Source: Rhizobiales bacterium TNE-4 (GTDB lineage Bacteria; Pseudomonadota; Alphaproteobacteria; Rhizobiales; Beijerinckiaceae). Taken from it: 64,000 bases of DNA. A program made the translations under genes and the position numbers. Numbering within the stretch: position 1 is the stretch's first letter; every line of letters begins with the position of its first letter. This document shows positions 25,265 through 33,567 of the stretch, piece by piece. The stretch lies in assembly GCA_019083985.1 (NCBI GenBank), contig JAHRCV010000001.1, forward strand, positions 124,001 through 188,000, given 5' to 3'. A model generated the notes under the pieces. It saw only the letters and a program-made list of their open reading frames with translations. It ran no database searches and was not told the DNA's origin.

Positions 25265-26020
25265 ATGATTCTGGGTTTCTTGCGCAAAACTGGTCGCGAT
25301 ACGCAGGCAGCGGATGACCCGCCGCATGTCGATCTTGATCATGCGGGTCGTCCGATCCGTGTCGCATTGCGACGTGTGGCGCAGGCGCGCCGCTTCACAT
25401 TGCGCGTCAGCGCGACGACGGGCGAAGTCGTCCTCACGCTCCCGCGCCGCGCCAGCCTGACGGAAGCGTTACGTTTTGCCGATCGCCAAAGCGGCTGGAT
25501 TGCGGCGCGGCTTGAAGCGGTGCCGCAGACCATTCCGCTTGAACATGGCGCCATCGTCCCGCTCCGCGATGTACCCCACCGCATCGTGCATCGCCCCGAA
25601 ACCAGGCTCACCCAGATTGAAAATCGTGATGGCGAGTTTCACCTCGTCGTGGGGGGCGCAGCCCATCATGTCAGTCGCCGTGTCGGTGATCTCTTAAAGC
25701 GCGAAGCCAAGCGCGATCTTGAGGCCGCCGTGCAGAAATATGCGGCCGCGTTGAATGTGCGCCCGTCGGGCCTGACGCTGAAGGACACGAAAAGCCGTTG
25801 GGGTTCGTGTGCCTCCTCGCGCCGCCTCGCTTTTTCGTGGCGATTAATTTTGGCACCGGCCTATGTGCTCGACTATTTGGCGGCCCATGAGGTCACACAT
25901 CTGCGTGAGATGAACCATTCGGATCGGTTCTGGCGGCTTTTGTACGATATCTGCCCTGAGACCGATCGTGCCGAACTCTGGCTCAAGATGAACGGCGCCA
26001 AGCTGCATCGCTATCGCTGA
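25265..26020 (+). CDS. YgjP-like zinc metallopeptidase (M48-related)
   Basis: 251-aa member of the YgjP/SprT-like metal-dependent hydrolase family. The zinc motif is YLAAHEVTHLREMNHSDRFW near residue 205: HExxH plus a downstream His. The segment TLKDTKSRWGSCASSRRLAFSWRL before it is the family hallmark. Substrate unknown in general; a role in protein or ribosome-associated proteolysis has been suggested for relatives. ATG 25265 has only a weak ribosome site; the TTG at 25229 is the alternative and adds 12 residues. Confidence 0.88.
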   Translation: MILGFLRKTGRDTQAADDPPHVDLDHAGRPIRVALRRVAQARRFTLRVSATTGEVVLTLPRRASLTEALRFADRQSGWIAARLEAVPQTIPLEHGAIVPLRDVPHRIVHRPETRLTQIENRDGEFHLVVGGAAHHVSRRVGDLLKREAKRDLEAAVQKYAAALNVRPSGLTLKDTKSRWGSCASSRRLAFSWRLILAPAYVLDYLAAHEVTHLREMNHSDRFWRLLYDICPETDRAELWLKMNGAKLHRYR

Positions 26021-26058
26021 ACTATCGCGTCTGGGACCCGTCTGCTAAAGCGGGGGCC

Positions 26059-27249
26059 ATGAAACTGCGCCCCGATACTTTCGCCATGACGGCGACGCTC
26101 GCTCTTTTGACGGCACTCGGTCCTTTGTCGACCGACATGTATCTGCCTTCGTTGCCGGAGATTGCACGGGTCTTTAAGGCTGATACCGCCAGCACGCAGC
26201 TGACGCTGTCCTTCTTCCTCGCTGGGTTTGCTGTCGGGCAGATTTTTTACGGGCCGTTGTCGGATCGTTATGGCCGCAAGCCTGTCTTGCTCGGCGGTTT
26301 TTTCATGTTTCTTGCCGCGACTTTTCTCTGCCCTTTCGCGCCATCGATCGAAGCGCTGACGGGTTTGCGCTTTTTGCAGGCGCTTGGCGCGTCCGGCCCC
26401 ATCGTGCTCGCCCGGGCGGTTGTGCGCGATCTTTATGAAGGGCCGAAAGCAGCCCGGGAAATGTCGCGCATGGGGACGGTGATGGGGCTCGTGCCGGCTA
26501 TTGCGCCGATCGGCGGTGGATTTACCGAGGCCTATTTCGGCTGGAAGATGAGTTTCTTCATCACCTTCGCGCTGGGGTTGGGGCTTTGTCTCATCGTGCT
26601 GTGGGGTTTGCCGGAAACCAATCGAAACCGCAGCCCAGATCGGATCTCGCCGCTCTCAATCCTGCGCAGTTATGGGCATTTGTTGCAGCATCATGGCTAT
26701 CGCACCTATGTGGCCCTGTCCGCGCTCACCTATGGCGGCCTCTTTGCCTTCATCTCCGGCTCGTCATTCGTGCTGCAAAAAGTCTATGGGCTTGGCGCCA
26801 TTCCCTATGGCCTTGCCTTTGGCTCCGTCGTGCTCGGCTACATCGCGGGTACACTCATTGCGCAGCGCCTTGTCGGCTCACACGGCATCGAGCGAACCAT
26901 TCGCTGGGGTGTGATTTGTCTCGCGCTGGGCGGCGGGATCATGCTGGCGCTGGTGTTGATCAGCACAGGCTCGATGCTTGAGATCGTTTTGCCGATGGCG
27001 ATCTACACATGCGGTGTTGGACTTGTGATGCCGCAATCGATGGCGGGTGCCATGGGACCGTTCGCAAGCCGTGCCGGAACGGCCTCATCCTTCCTCGGTC
27101 TCGTGCAGATGACGTTTGCGGCCATCATAGGCGCTGGCGTCGGCCTTGGATTGCAGGCTCATCCGCTCGCACTGCCCGTGACGATTGCGACACTCGGCGG
27201 TCTGGCGTGCGTGATTTTCCTCACGACCAAGCGTCTGCGCGAGGCCTGA
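26059..27249 (+). CDS. Bcr/CflA-family multidrug exporter (MFS)
   Basis: 396-aa MFS transporter of the drug:H+ antiporter-1 group with 12 predicted helices. LSTDMYLPSLPEIARVF in helix 1 is the Bcr/CflA signature. YGPLSDRYGRKPVLLGG is motif A of the 2-3 loop, and ALGASGPIVLARAVVRDLY motif B in helix 4. Function is export of drugs or metabolites; substrate not deducible. The stop codon abuts the mrcA stop on the other strand with no base between. Confidence 0.9.
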   Translation: MKLRPDTFAMTATLALLTALGPLSTDMYLPSLPEIARVFKADTASTQLTLSFFLAGFAVGQIFYGPLSDRYGRKPVLLGGFFMFLAATFLCPFAPSIEALTGLRFLQALGASGPIVLARAVVRDLYEGPKAAREMSRMGTVMGLVPAIAPIGGGFTEAYFGWKMSFFITFALGLGLCLIVLWGLPETNRNRSPDRISPLSILRSYGHLLQHHGYRTYVALSALTYGGLFAFISGSSFVLQKVYGLGAIPYGLAFGSVVLGYIAGTLIAQRLVGSHGIERTIRWGVICLALGGGIMLALVLISTGSMLEIVLPMAIYTCGVGLVMPQSMAGAMGPFASRAGTASSFLGLVQMTFAAIIGAGVGLGLQAHPLALPVTIATLGGLACVIFLTTKRLREA

Positions 27250-29640
27250 TTAGCCACCAAACAGGCGCGTGAAGAAGTTTTGCGGCGGCGTATTCGACGG
27301 GCTGTTGCCACGCGATTGGCCGACATTTGCGGGCGGGCGCAACGCGCCATCATTGCGTGGCGCAGCTGGCTGCGCCGTTTGCTGCAAGGGTGCATTCATC
27401 GCCGCGGGCGCGAGCACCAACGGACCTGAAGAGGGTTGCGGCGTGCCGTTCTGCGCCACGGGTGGCGCGGTTTGGACCGTCGGCATGTCCTGCGGCTGAG
27501 GGGCCGAGGACGATGGGAAAATGTTGTTCCAGAAATGGCCCTGATCAAGGCCATAGAGCTTGACCGGCTGCTGGCCTTGCAGCGCGACGCGCATAAATTT
27601 GTTCCATGTCTCGGTCGGCAGATTGCCACCGGAGACCTTTTTGGTGGGCGAGCCATCGTCATTGCCGAGCCACACGCCCGCAACGAGCGAACCGGTATAG
27701 CCAACGAACCACGCATCGCGGAAATCCTGACTGGTGCCAGTTTTTCCGGCCGCTTCCCAACCGGGGATTTCCGCCTTGCGGCCTGTGCCGGTCAGCAGCG
27801 TCTCGCGCATCATCTGGTTCATCATCGCCACTGCATTGGGGTCGATGACACGGCCGAGCCCGCCGCCGGTGCGGCGATAGATGATTTCGCCTGTTTCACG
27901 CGCCTTCACCTGCGTGATGACGAAAGGCAGAACGCCAATCCCACCATTGGCTAAGGGTGCGAAGGCAGTCACGAGTTCAAGCGGCGTCACTTCCGATGTG
28001 CCGAGCGCAATCGACGCATTCGGTTCGAGCTTGGAATGGATGCCAAGCCGTGTCGCTGTCTGCACCACGGCCTTCGGGCCGACTTCGACGCCCACGCGCA
28101 CCGCAACCGTATTGAGCGAAAGCGCCAGCGCATTCTTCAGCGTGACCGGTCCGCGATAATCGCGCGAATAGTTTTCGGGCTGCCAACCCTTGATATTGAT
28201 CGGCGAGTCTTCGCGCACGGTATCGGGCGTGAGGCCTTTTTCGATGGCGGTCAGATAGACGAAGGGTTTGAACGCCGAACCAGGCTGGCGTTTCGCAATC
28301 GTCGCGCGGTTGAACTGGCTTTCGGAATAATTCCGACCACCCACCATGGCACGCAGCGCGCCATCCGGTGACATGGCAACCAGCGCACCTTGGGTGACGC
28401 CGTTCTTGTCACCCTTTTGGTTCAGCTCATCAACCAGCGCTTTTTCAGCCGCGTTCTGGATATTGGGTTCAATCGTCGTCTGCACGATGATGTCGCGATC
28501 AATCGTGCCGATGAAATCATCGAGAATGTCCATGACATAATCGGCGACATAATTGATTGAGCCAGCGCCCGCCTGCCGCACTGCGCTCGCGGGGTTCATC
28601 AATGCAAGTTTCGCCATGTCGTCATTGACGAAGCCTTCGCGCGCCATGGCCGCAATCACGAGATCGCCGCGGGCCCGAGCGGCCTGCGGGTTGCGATTGG
28701 GGGCAAGGCGTGACGGTGCCTGGACAAGTCCCGCGAGAATGGCGCCTTCCGCTAGGGTCAGTGAGCGCGCGGATTTGCCATAATATTTCTGTGCAGCCGC
28801 TTCGACGCCATAGGCACCCGAGCCGAAATAGACGCGGTTGAGATAGAGCTCGAGAATTTGGTCCTTGGTGAAATTCCGCTCGAGCCAAAGCGCGAGGATC
28901 GCTTCCTGAATTTTGCGTGAGGCCGTCCGCTCTTGCGTTAGAAACAGGTTTTTGGCGAGCTGCTGCGTTAGTGTCGAACCACCCTGTATCGGGCCGCCCG
29001 AACGCGTCAGATTGCGAACGAGCGCGCGTGTAATACCAATCGGGTCGATGCCCATATGATCGTAAAAGCGATGATCTTCGATCGCGATAAAAGCTTTCGG
29101 CACATAGGGCGGCAATTCGCTCAGCGAGACATTGCGCCCGCCGGTCTCGCCGCGATTGGCGAGCAAAGTGCCATCCGCTGCCAAGATCGCAACATCGGGC
29201 GGCCGTTTTGGAATCGCGAGTTGATCAATCGGCGGCAATTTCGACGCATGATAGGCGAAGAGGCCACCAAGCCCGATCAACGCCCAAAGGCCGAGCACCA
29301 CCGACCAATAGGTGAAAAAGCCAAGGAGCGAACGGCCACGGCGTTTACGCTTGGGCGTTTTCTTCTCCGATTTAGCGGCACGCGCTTTTTTCACCGGTCG
29401 CTCCTCATCATCCGCAAGGCGCGGCAAAACAGGCGCGGGCGGCGGCGCGGCTTTATCCCGTTCGGGCACGATGCGCGGAGCAAAATGCGGTTCAATGCGG
29501 TCCTCGCGGCGCGCTTTGCGCTTCTCTTGCGATGGGCCGAGATAGCCGGGGCGGTCGTCGCGGGTCAGACGCAAATCGTCCTTCGAGGCCGTTTCGCGGC
29601 CGAAGGTCGGTTCTTTGCGCTCCCTGTGTCCGCCGTCCAT
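27250..29640 (-). CDS. mrcA: Penicillin-binding protein 1A (bifunctional)
   Basis: 796-aa class A PBP for cell-wall polymerisation and cross-linking. A long basic/proline-rich cytoplasmic N-tail (1-105) with lysine clusters precedes the membrane anchor (about 108-130). The GT51 domain has the catalytic Glu in AIEDHRFYDHMGID, QGGSTLTQQLAKN and LELYLNRVYFGSGAYG. The transpeptidase has SxxK in PGSAFKPF, SxN in LSLNTVAVRV and KTGTSQDFRDAWFVG. The C-terminal 90 residues are Pro/Gln-rich and likely disordered. Longer cytoplasmic tail than E. coli enzymes. Confidence 0.95.
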   Translation of the reverse strand: MDGGHRERKEPTFGRETASKDDLRLTRDDRPGYLGPSQEKRKARREDRIEPHFAPRIVPERDKAAPPPAPVLPRLADDEERPVKKARAAKSEKKTPKRKRRGRSLLGFFTYWSVVLGLWALIGLGGLFAYHASKLPPIDQLAIPKRPPDVAILAADGTLLANRGETGGRNVSLSELPPYVPKAFIAIEDHRFYDHMGIDPIGITRALVRNLTRSGGPIQGGSTLTQQLAKNLFLTQERTASRKIQEAILALWLERNFTKDQILELYLNRVYFGSGAYGVEAAAQKYYGKSARSLTLAEGAILAGLVQAPSRLAPNRNPQAARARGDLVIAAMAREGFVNDDMAKLALMNPASAVRQAGAGSINYVADYVMDILDDFIGTIDRDIIVQTTIEPNIQNAAEKALVDELNQKGDKNGVTQGALVAMSPDGALRAMVGGRNYSESQFNRATIAKRQPGSAFKPFVYLTAIEKGLTPDTVREDSPINIKGWQPENYSRDYRGPVTLKNALALSLNTVAVRVGVEVGPKAVVQTATRLGIHSKLEPNASIALGTSEVTPLELVTAFAPLANGGIGVLPFVITQVKARETGEIIYRRTGGGLGRVIDPNAVAMMNQMMRETLLTGTGRKAEIPGWEAAGKTGTSQDFRDAWFVGYTGSLVAGVWLGNDDGSPTKKVSGGNLPTETWNKFMRVALQGQQPVKLYGLDQGHFWNNIFPSSSAPQPQDMPTVQTAPPVAQNGTPQPSSGPLVLAPAAMNAPLQQTAQPAAPRNDGALRPPANVGQSRGNSPSNTPPQNFFTRLFGG

Positions 29641-29701
29641 CGTCTCGTCCCAACCCCGCCCTTGTCCCGGCAGAGCTGGTTTGATCCTAGATTACGGCAG
29701 A

Positions 29702-29716
29702 TTAACGAACGGTTAG
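29702..29716 (+). promoter_or_regulatory. Near-consensus CtrA-type box before mrcA
   Basis: TTAA-N7-TTAG, one base off TTAA-N7-TTAA, 62 bases upstream of the mrcA ATG. Weak on its own. Confidence 0.25.
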
Positions 29717-29735
29717 GGTTTACCAGACGGCCGTT

Positions 29736-30593
29736 TCAAGCGGCGGCCGGCGCCTTGGTCAGCAGGCGGCAAAGGCGACCAAGTGTGCCGCGCATATCCC
29801 GCCGGTGCACCACGAGATCGACCATGCCATGGTCTTTCAGATATTCAGCGCGCTGGAAGCCCGGCGGCAGTTTCTCGCGGATCGTCTGTTCGATCACGCG
29901 TGGGCCGGCAAAGCCGATGAGTGCACCAGGCTCGGCGACATGGATGTCGCCCAGCATCGCATAGGATGCCGTCACCCCGCCTGTCGTCGGGTTGGTGAGC
30001 ACAACGATGTAAGGCAGTCGTGCAGCCCGCAGGCGCTGGATTGCAGCCGTCGTGCGCGGCATCTGCATCAGGGAGAACATGCCTTCCTGCATGCGGGCGC
30101 CACCAGAGGCGGCAAACATGATGAAGGGTGTTTCGCGTTCGGCCGCGGTCTCAAGACCCTTGATGACGGCTTCACCAGCCGCCATGCCGAGCGAGCCGCC
30201 CATAAAGTCGAAATCCTGCACGCCGATGGTGACGGGATTGGCCTCGAGAAGGCCGTAGCCCACCTTCACCGAATCAACCGCACTGGTCTTGGCGCGCGCA
30301 TCTTTCAATCGGTCGGTGTAGCGCTTCTCGTCGCGAAATTTCAGCGGATCGAGCGGCACTTCCGGGAGGGGAATGTCTTCATACACACCGTCGTCAAACG
30401 TCATCTTCAGCCGTTGCACCGCGCTGACGCGCAGATGGTGCTCTGAGCCCGGGATCACGAACAGATTCTGTTCGACATCCTTGTGAAAGACGAGCTGGCC
30501 GGAATCCGGGCATTTCACCCAGAGATTTTCCGGCGTGTCCTTTTTCAGGATCGAACGGATCTTTGGGCGGACGACGTTGGAAATCCAGTTCAT
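29736..30593 (-). CDS. accD: Acetyl-CoA carboxylase carboxyltransferase beta subunit
   Basis: 285-aa beta chain that, with AccA, transfers the carboxyl from biotin to acetyl-CoA, the first step of fatty acid synthesis. Crotonase-like core with [18 protein letters not shown] and [16 protein letters not shown]. The N-terminal zinc ribbon is degenerate: only C28 of the four expected cysteines remains (KCPDSG, then VIPGSEHH where E. coli has two CxxC pairs). It starts 12 bases after trpA and is co-transcribed with it. folC, the usual next gene, is instead 8 kb away. Confidence 0.95.
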   Translation of the reverse strand: MNWISNVVRPKIRSILKKDTPENLWVKCPDSGQLVFHKDVEQNLFVIPGSEHHLRVSAVQRLKMTFDDGVYEDIPLPEVPLDPLKFRDEKRYTDRLKDARAKTSAVDSVKVGYGLLEANPVTIGVQDFDFMGGSLGMAAGEAVIKGLETAAERETPFIMFAASGGARMQEGMFSLMQMPRTTAAIQRLRAARLPYIVVLTNPTTGGVTASYAMLGDIHVAEPGALIGFAGPRVIEQTIREKLPPGFQRAEYLKDHGMVDLVVHRRDMRGTLGRLCRLLTKAPAAA

Positions 30594-30605
30594 CGCATGT
30601 CCCCG

Positions 30606-31442
30606 TCAGGCGGCCTGTTTGCGGGCGCGGCGTACACCGGCAGCAATGTCTTGCACGAGGGAGGTGACCGCATCGACGGTCTTCGCGGTCGCCTTGCCAT
30701 GTGTATCGAGCGAGGTGCGCACGGCTTCGACGAGCGCCGTCCCGACAACGACACCATCGGCGCCCTTGGCGATTTGTTCTGCCGTCTCCGCGCTCTTCAC
30801 GCCAAAGCCGACCGCCACTGGGAGCGTGGTGTGCTTTTTGATACGCGCCACAGCACCGGTAACTTTCGAATAATCAGGAATAGCCGAGCCGGTAATGCCA
30901 GTGACGGAGACGTAATAGACGAAGCCTGACGTGTTCTGCAGCACTTTTGGCAGACGCTTGTCATCCGTAGTCGGTGTGGCGAGACGGATGAAATTCAGCC
31001 CCGCATCGAGTGCGGGCTTGCAAAGTTCGGAATCCTCTTCCGGCGGCAGATCCACAACGATGAGGCCATCAACACCGGCGGCCTTCGCATCGATCAGGAA
31101 TTTGTCGACGCCGTAAATGTAGATCGGGTTGTAATAGCCCATCAGGATGATCGGCGTCGCATCGTCGCCCTTGCGGAATTCTGTGACGGTGGCGAGCGTC
31201 TTTTTGAGGCTCATGCCAGCGGCCAGGGCCCGCACGCCGGCAGCCTGAATGGCCGGGCCATCTGCCATCGGGTCGGTGAAGGGCATGCCGATCTCGATCA
31301 GGTCCGCGCCCGCCTTGGGCAAGGCCTTGATGATGGCGAGCGACGTCTCAGGGTCAGGATCGCCCCCCATGATGAAAGTCACGAGAGCGGCGCGGCCTTC
31401 GGCGGCGCAAGCGGCGAAACGGGTGTCGATACGGGTTGTCAT
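30606..31442 (-). CDS. trpA: Tryptophan synthase alpha subunit
   Basis: 278-aa TIM barrel that cleaves indole-3-glycerol phosphate and channels indole to Trp[20 protein letters not shown] contains the catalytic Glu, [13 protein letters not shown] the catalytic Asp (about residue 125-137), and [14 protein letters not shown] the phosphate loop. ATG 31442 gives MTTRIDTRF, the family start; a proline-rich extension upstream is rejected. Its usual neighbour trpB is 2.1 kb away, separated by brnTA, sugE and a methyltransferase, so trpA needs its own promoter. Confidence 0.96.
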   Translation of the reverse strand: MTTRIDTRFAACAAEGRAALVTFIMGGDPDPETSLAIIKALPKAGADLIEIGMPFTDPMADGPAIQAAGVRALAAGMSLKKTLATVTEFRKGDDATPIILMGYYNPIYIYGVDKFLIDAKAAGVDGLIVVDLPPEEDSELCKPALDAGLNFIRLATPTTDDKRLPKVLQNTSGFVYYVSVTGITGSAIPDYSKVTGAVARIKKHTTLPVAVGFGVKSAETAEQIAKGADGVVVGTALVEAVRTSLDTHGKATAKTVDAVTSLVQDIAAGVRRARKQAA

Positions 31443-31535
31443 GGCGGATCGCTCTAGCACGCGCCGGTGCGGATGGGGAGGGGGATGAGGCGCTGGCCCG
31501 GGCGGACGAAGGCAGCCCACCTTCCATTAAGATGA

Positions 31536-31564
31536 TTGAATGTAGTTACAAAAGGAGTTACAAT
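31536..31564 (+). promoter_or_regulatory. brnTA promoter with direct repeat
   Basis: TTGAAT and TACAAT are separated by 17 bases, a strong sigma-70 match ending 5 bases before the brnT ATG. A direct repeat AGTTACAA (31544-31551 and 31556-31563, 12-base step) lies in the spacer and -10, where the BrnTA complex could bind to repress itself. Confidence 0.65.
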
Positions 31565-31569
31565 TTGAA

Positions 31570-31851
31570 ATGGGCTTTCAATGGGATCGGGACAAAAGTG
31601 CAGCCAATGAGGCCAAGCATGGCATCTCTTTCCTACAGGCAGTTCAGATTTTCAGCGGTTTCCTTCTGAAGCGGAGGGACGATCGAAGGGACTATGGTGA
31701 AGAGCGTTGGATTGCGTTGGGTGCTTATGACGGTGAGGTCGTGTGCGTTGTCTTCACCAAGCGCGATGGGGACATTCGCTTAATTTCTGCAAGAAAGGCG
31801 AACAGACATGAGCGCGAAAAATACAAAAACGTCAAAGACGGTCAGGTTTGA
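31570..31851 (+). CDS. brnT: BrnT-family toxin (RelE-like ribonuclease)
   Basis: 93-aa toxin of the type II BrnT/BrnA system; Brucella BrnT is an RNase that stops translation. FQWDRDKSAANEAKHGISF at the start, RRDYGEERWIALG in the middle and RLISARKANRHEREKY at the end follow the family along its whole length. The ORF looks intact. The predicted transcription start nearly coincides with the ATG, so the message may be leaderless. brnA overlaps its 3' end by 44 bases. Base composition is clearly lower in GC than the flanks. Confidence 0.92.
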   Translation: MGFQWDRDKSAANEAKHGISFLQAVQIFSGFLLKRRDDRRDYGEERWIALGAYDGEVVCVVFTKRDGDIRLISARKANRHEREKYKNVKDGQV

Positions 31852-32140
31852 AAATCTAAGCGATCTTCCACCTGCGCCACCTCTGTCCACGCGGTTTAAG
31901 TCGCAAACGGATCAGGAGATTGCCCGTCAGGCGGAAGCAGATTCTGACGTCGGCTTGGTTCCCGTAGACTTTTGGGACAAGGCTGAAATCGTTGAGCCTG
32001 ACCTGACCGAGCAAATCACCTTGCGGCTTCCACGCCGGGTGTTGAGGCATTTCAAAGCCACTGGAAAAGGTTATCAAACCCGAATTAGTGCAGTCTTATC
32101 CAGCTATGTAGATGCTGAAATTAAAAAGAAAGTGAGTTGA
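31808..32140 (+). CDS. brnA: BrnA-family antitoxin
   Basis: 110-aa antitoxin that binds BrnT and, as a complex, represses the operon. The N-terminal part (about residues 1-65) is charged and likely disordered until bound to toxin. EQITLRLPRRVLRHFKATGKGYQTRISAVLSSYV (residues about 68-100) is the ribbon-helix-helix DNA-binding domain at the C-terminus, the unusual order typical of BrnA. An AAAGG site lies inside brnT. In 31801-31860 I counted 23 G/C of 60 bases, well below the neighbours. Confidence 0.92.
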   Translation: MSAKNTKTSKTVRFENLSDLPPAPPLSTRFKSQTDQEIARQAEADSDVGLVPVDFWDKAEIVEPDLTEQITLRLPRRVLRHFKATGKGYQTRISAVLSSYVDAEIKKKVS

Positions 32141-32159
32141 ACGATCCCAGCGGGCGTTC
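32139..32159 (+). repeat. Hairpin at the end of brnA
   Basis: GAACG...CGTTC with inner CCC-AGC-GGG forms a bulged stem right at the brnA stop. No T-tract; weak terminator candidate. Confidence 0.3.
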
Positions 32160-32207
32160 GGTCTCGCAGAATAATTGTGTTGGATATCAACGGGGCAAGT
32201 CAGCTGG

Positions 32208-32522
32208 TCACCCCACCACTTTCAATCCAACAATCCCCGTCACGATCAGGCCAATGCAGGCAAGGCGAATGGCGGTCGCTGGTTCAGCAAACAGAATGAT
32301 ACCCAAAATGGCAGTGCCCACTGTACCGATGCCGGTCCACACTGCGTAACCTGTCCCGATGGGAATTTCTTTTAACGCCCAACCCAGCGTGATGACGCTT
32401 GCGATCATGGCGCCGATGGTGAGAACCGTTGGCATCAGCTTCGTGTAGCCGTCGGTATATTTCAGCCCGATGGCCCAACCGATTTCAAATAGTCCAGCAA
32501 TGAATAGATAAACCCACGCCAT
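32208..32522 (-). CDS. sugE: SMR-family guanidinium/quaternary ammonium exporter
   Basis: 104-aa small multidrug resistance protein with four helices, working as a dual-topology dimer. The essential glutamate is E13 in GLFEIGWAIGLKYTDG, a context typical of SugE/Gdx rather than EmrE. GTGYAVWTGIGTVGTAILGIILFAEP is the helix 3 signature. Gdx proteins export guanidinium; some SugE members export quaternary ammonium compounds. I could not match a guanidine riboswitch in the 65 bases upstream. It lies in the segment that splits trpA from trpB. Confidence 0.92.
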   Translation of the reverse strand: MAWVYLFIAGLFEIGWAIGLKYTDGYTKLMPTVLTIGAMIASVITLGWALKEIPIGTGYAVWTGIGTVGTAILGIILFAEPATAIRLACIGLIVTGIVGLKVVG

Positions 32523-32587
32523 GGCGGTACTCCTCTGGGCCGCTTTTATCGTCTTGCGTTGCGTTTGTCCTCTCGCTCAGCTCGGAC

Positions 32588-33424
32588 TTACGCAGGGCGT
32601 TGTAAGACCGCCCAGAGATTGTCATCGGTTGGCAGCGTATCCTGCCACCGCATCGTGACACGATAGCCAATATCTTCGGCCATCCGCTTCATCGTAGCGG
32701 GAGTAAAGTAATTGACATGATCGGGAAAACGAAAGCCGCACCATTTCGGCCCGCGTATAAATCGGTTCCATGAAAGATAATTGGGCACTTTGATCACGGC
32801 GATTCCGCCGGGGCGTAGAGCCCAAAACAAATTGTCCAAGACGCCGGAAGGATCGGGCTCATGTTCAAGATAGGAACGCAAAATGGCAGCATCGAAAAAA
32901 TCAGGCTCGAACAAGGAAAGGCCTTCCGAGCACGGCGCGCATACCGCATAGCCACCATGAGCACGAAAGAAACGATCGGCCTCCTGCGTCAAGGCTGGTG
33001 AAATATCGATCCCATAAAGTGAAAAGCCTTTGCCCGCAGAAGCGAGATAGCTACCATTCCCACAACCAAGATCGAGAACGCGGCCGCGCGTGACGTAGCG
33101 TTTGACATCATCGATGGGTGTGCGCCGACCAAACAGACGCGTGCGAATACGTGTCCATTCATCAATCCGGCTCAGTAGCGGTGACACGACGCGGCGGCGT
33201 GCTGTTTCAGCCGCAAAACTTTGCGACCATTCGAACGTCGTTCCCACCTCATCCAGCGCCGGGATCTCAGGCATATAGACGAAGTCACACTGCATGCATT
33301 GGACGAGACGCCATGCGTCACGGTGATAGGACAGCCGGTGTGCATGCTGGCCATCGCAGAGAGGGCAGTCGCGGCTTTGGACCCGTGCGGTGGGCTCTGA
33401 TGAACGCTCACAAGATTCAGTCAT
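32588..33424 (-). CDS. SAM-dependent methyltransferase with N-terminal zinc ribbon
   Basis: 278 aa. A zinc-ribbon-like pair CPLC (C20, C23) and CMQC (C43, C46) is followed by a class I methyltransferase. Motif I is VLDLGCGNGSYL (about 115-126), then YGIDISPA, DAAILRSYLEHEPDP and LRPGGIAVIKVPN. This architecture is frequent in methyltransferases that modify sugars, lipids or polysaccharide ends, but no such genes surround it. Start MTESCERSS with no clear promoter. Substrate unknown; probably part of the inserted block. Confidence 0.85.
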   Translation of the reverse strand: MTESCERSSEPTARVQSRDCPLCDGQHAHRLSYHRDAWRLVQCMQCDFVYMPEIPALDEVGTTFEWSQSFAAETARRRVVSPLLSRIDEWTRIRTRLFGRRTPIDDVKRYVTRGRVLDLGCGNGSYLASAGKGFSLYGIDISPALTQEADRFFRAHGGYAVCAPCSEGLSLFEPDFFDAAILRSYLEHEPDPSGVLDNLFWALRPGGIAVIKVPNYLSWNRFIRGPKWCGFRFPDHVNYFTPATMKRMAEDIGYRVTMRWQDTLPTDDNLWAVLQRPA

Positions 33425-33567
33425 AACTCGCTCGCCGACCGCGCCAATCTTCGCAATCGTTAGGTTATGGCGGCTGCTTTAGGGCCGCCCAGCTTGGCAA
33501 ATGGTCGCAGCGTCACACCCTGAGGCTCAATCCCCAGAGTGTGCGCGTTCAGGCAAGGCTATGAATG

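Noticed and set aside
29702-29716. CtrA box before mrcA
   Set aside because: Last base differs from consensus (TTAG); such near matches are common, so it is kept only as a low-confidence site and not as a finding.
32523-32590. Guanidine (ykkC-type) riboswitch before sugE
   Set aside because: GTCCGAG and GGACAA fragments occur, but no set of stems or ACGR loops fits any of the guanidine classes in this short leader.
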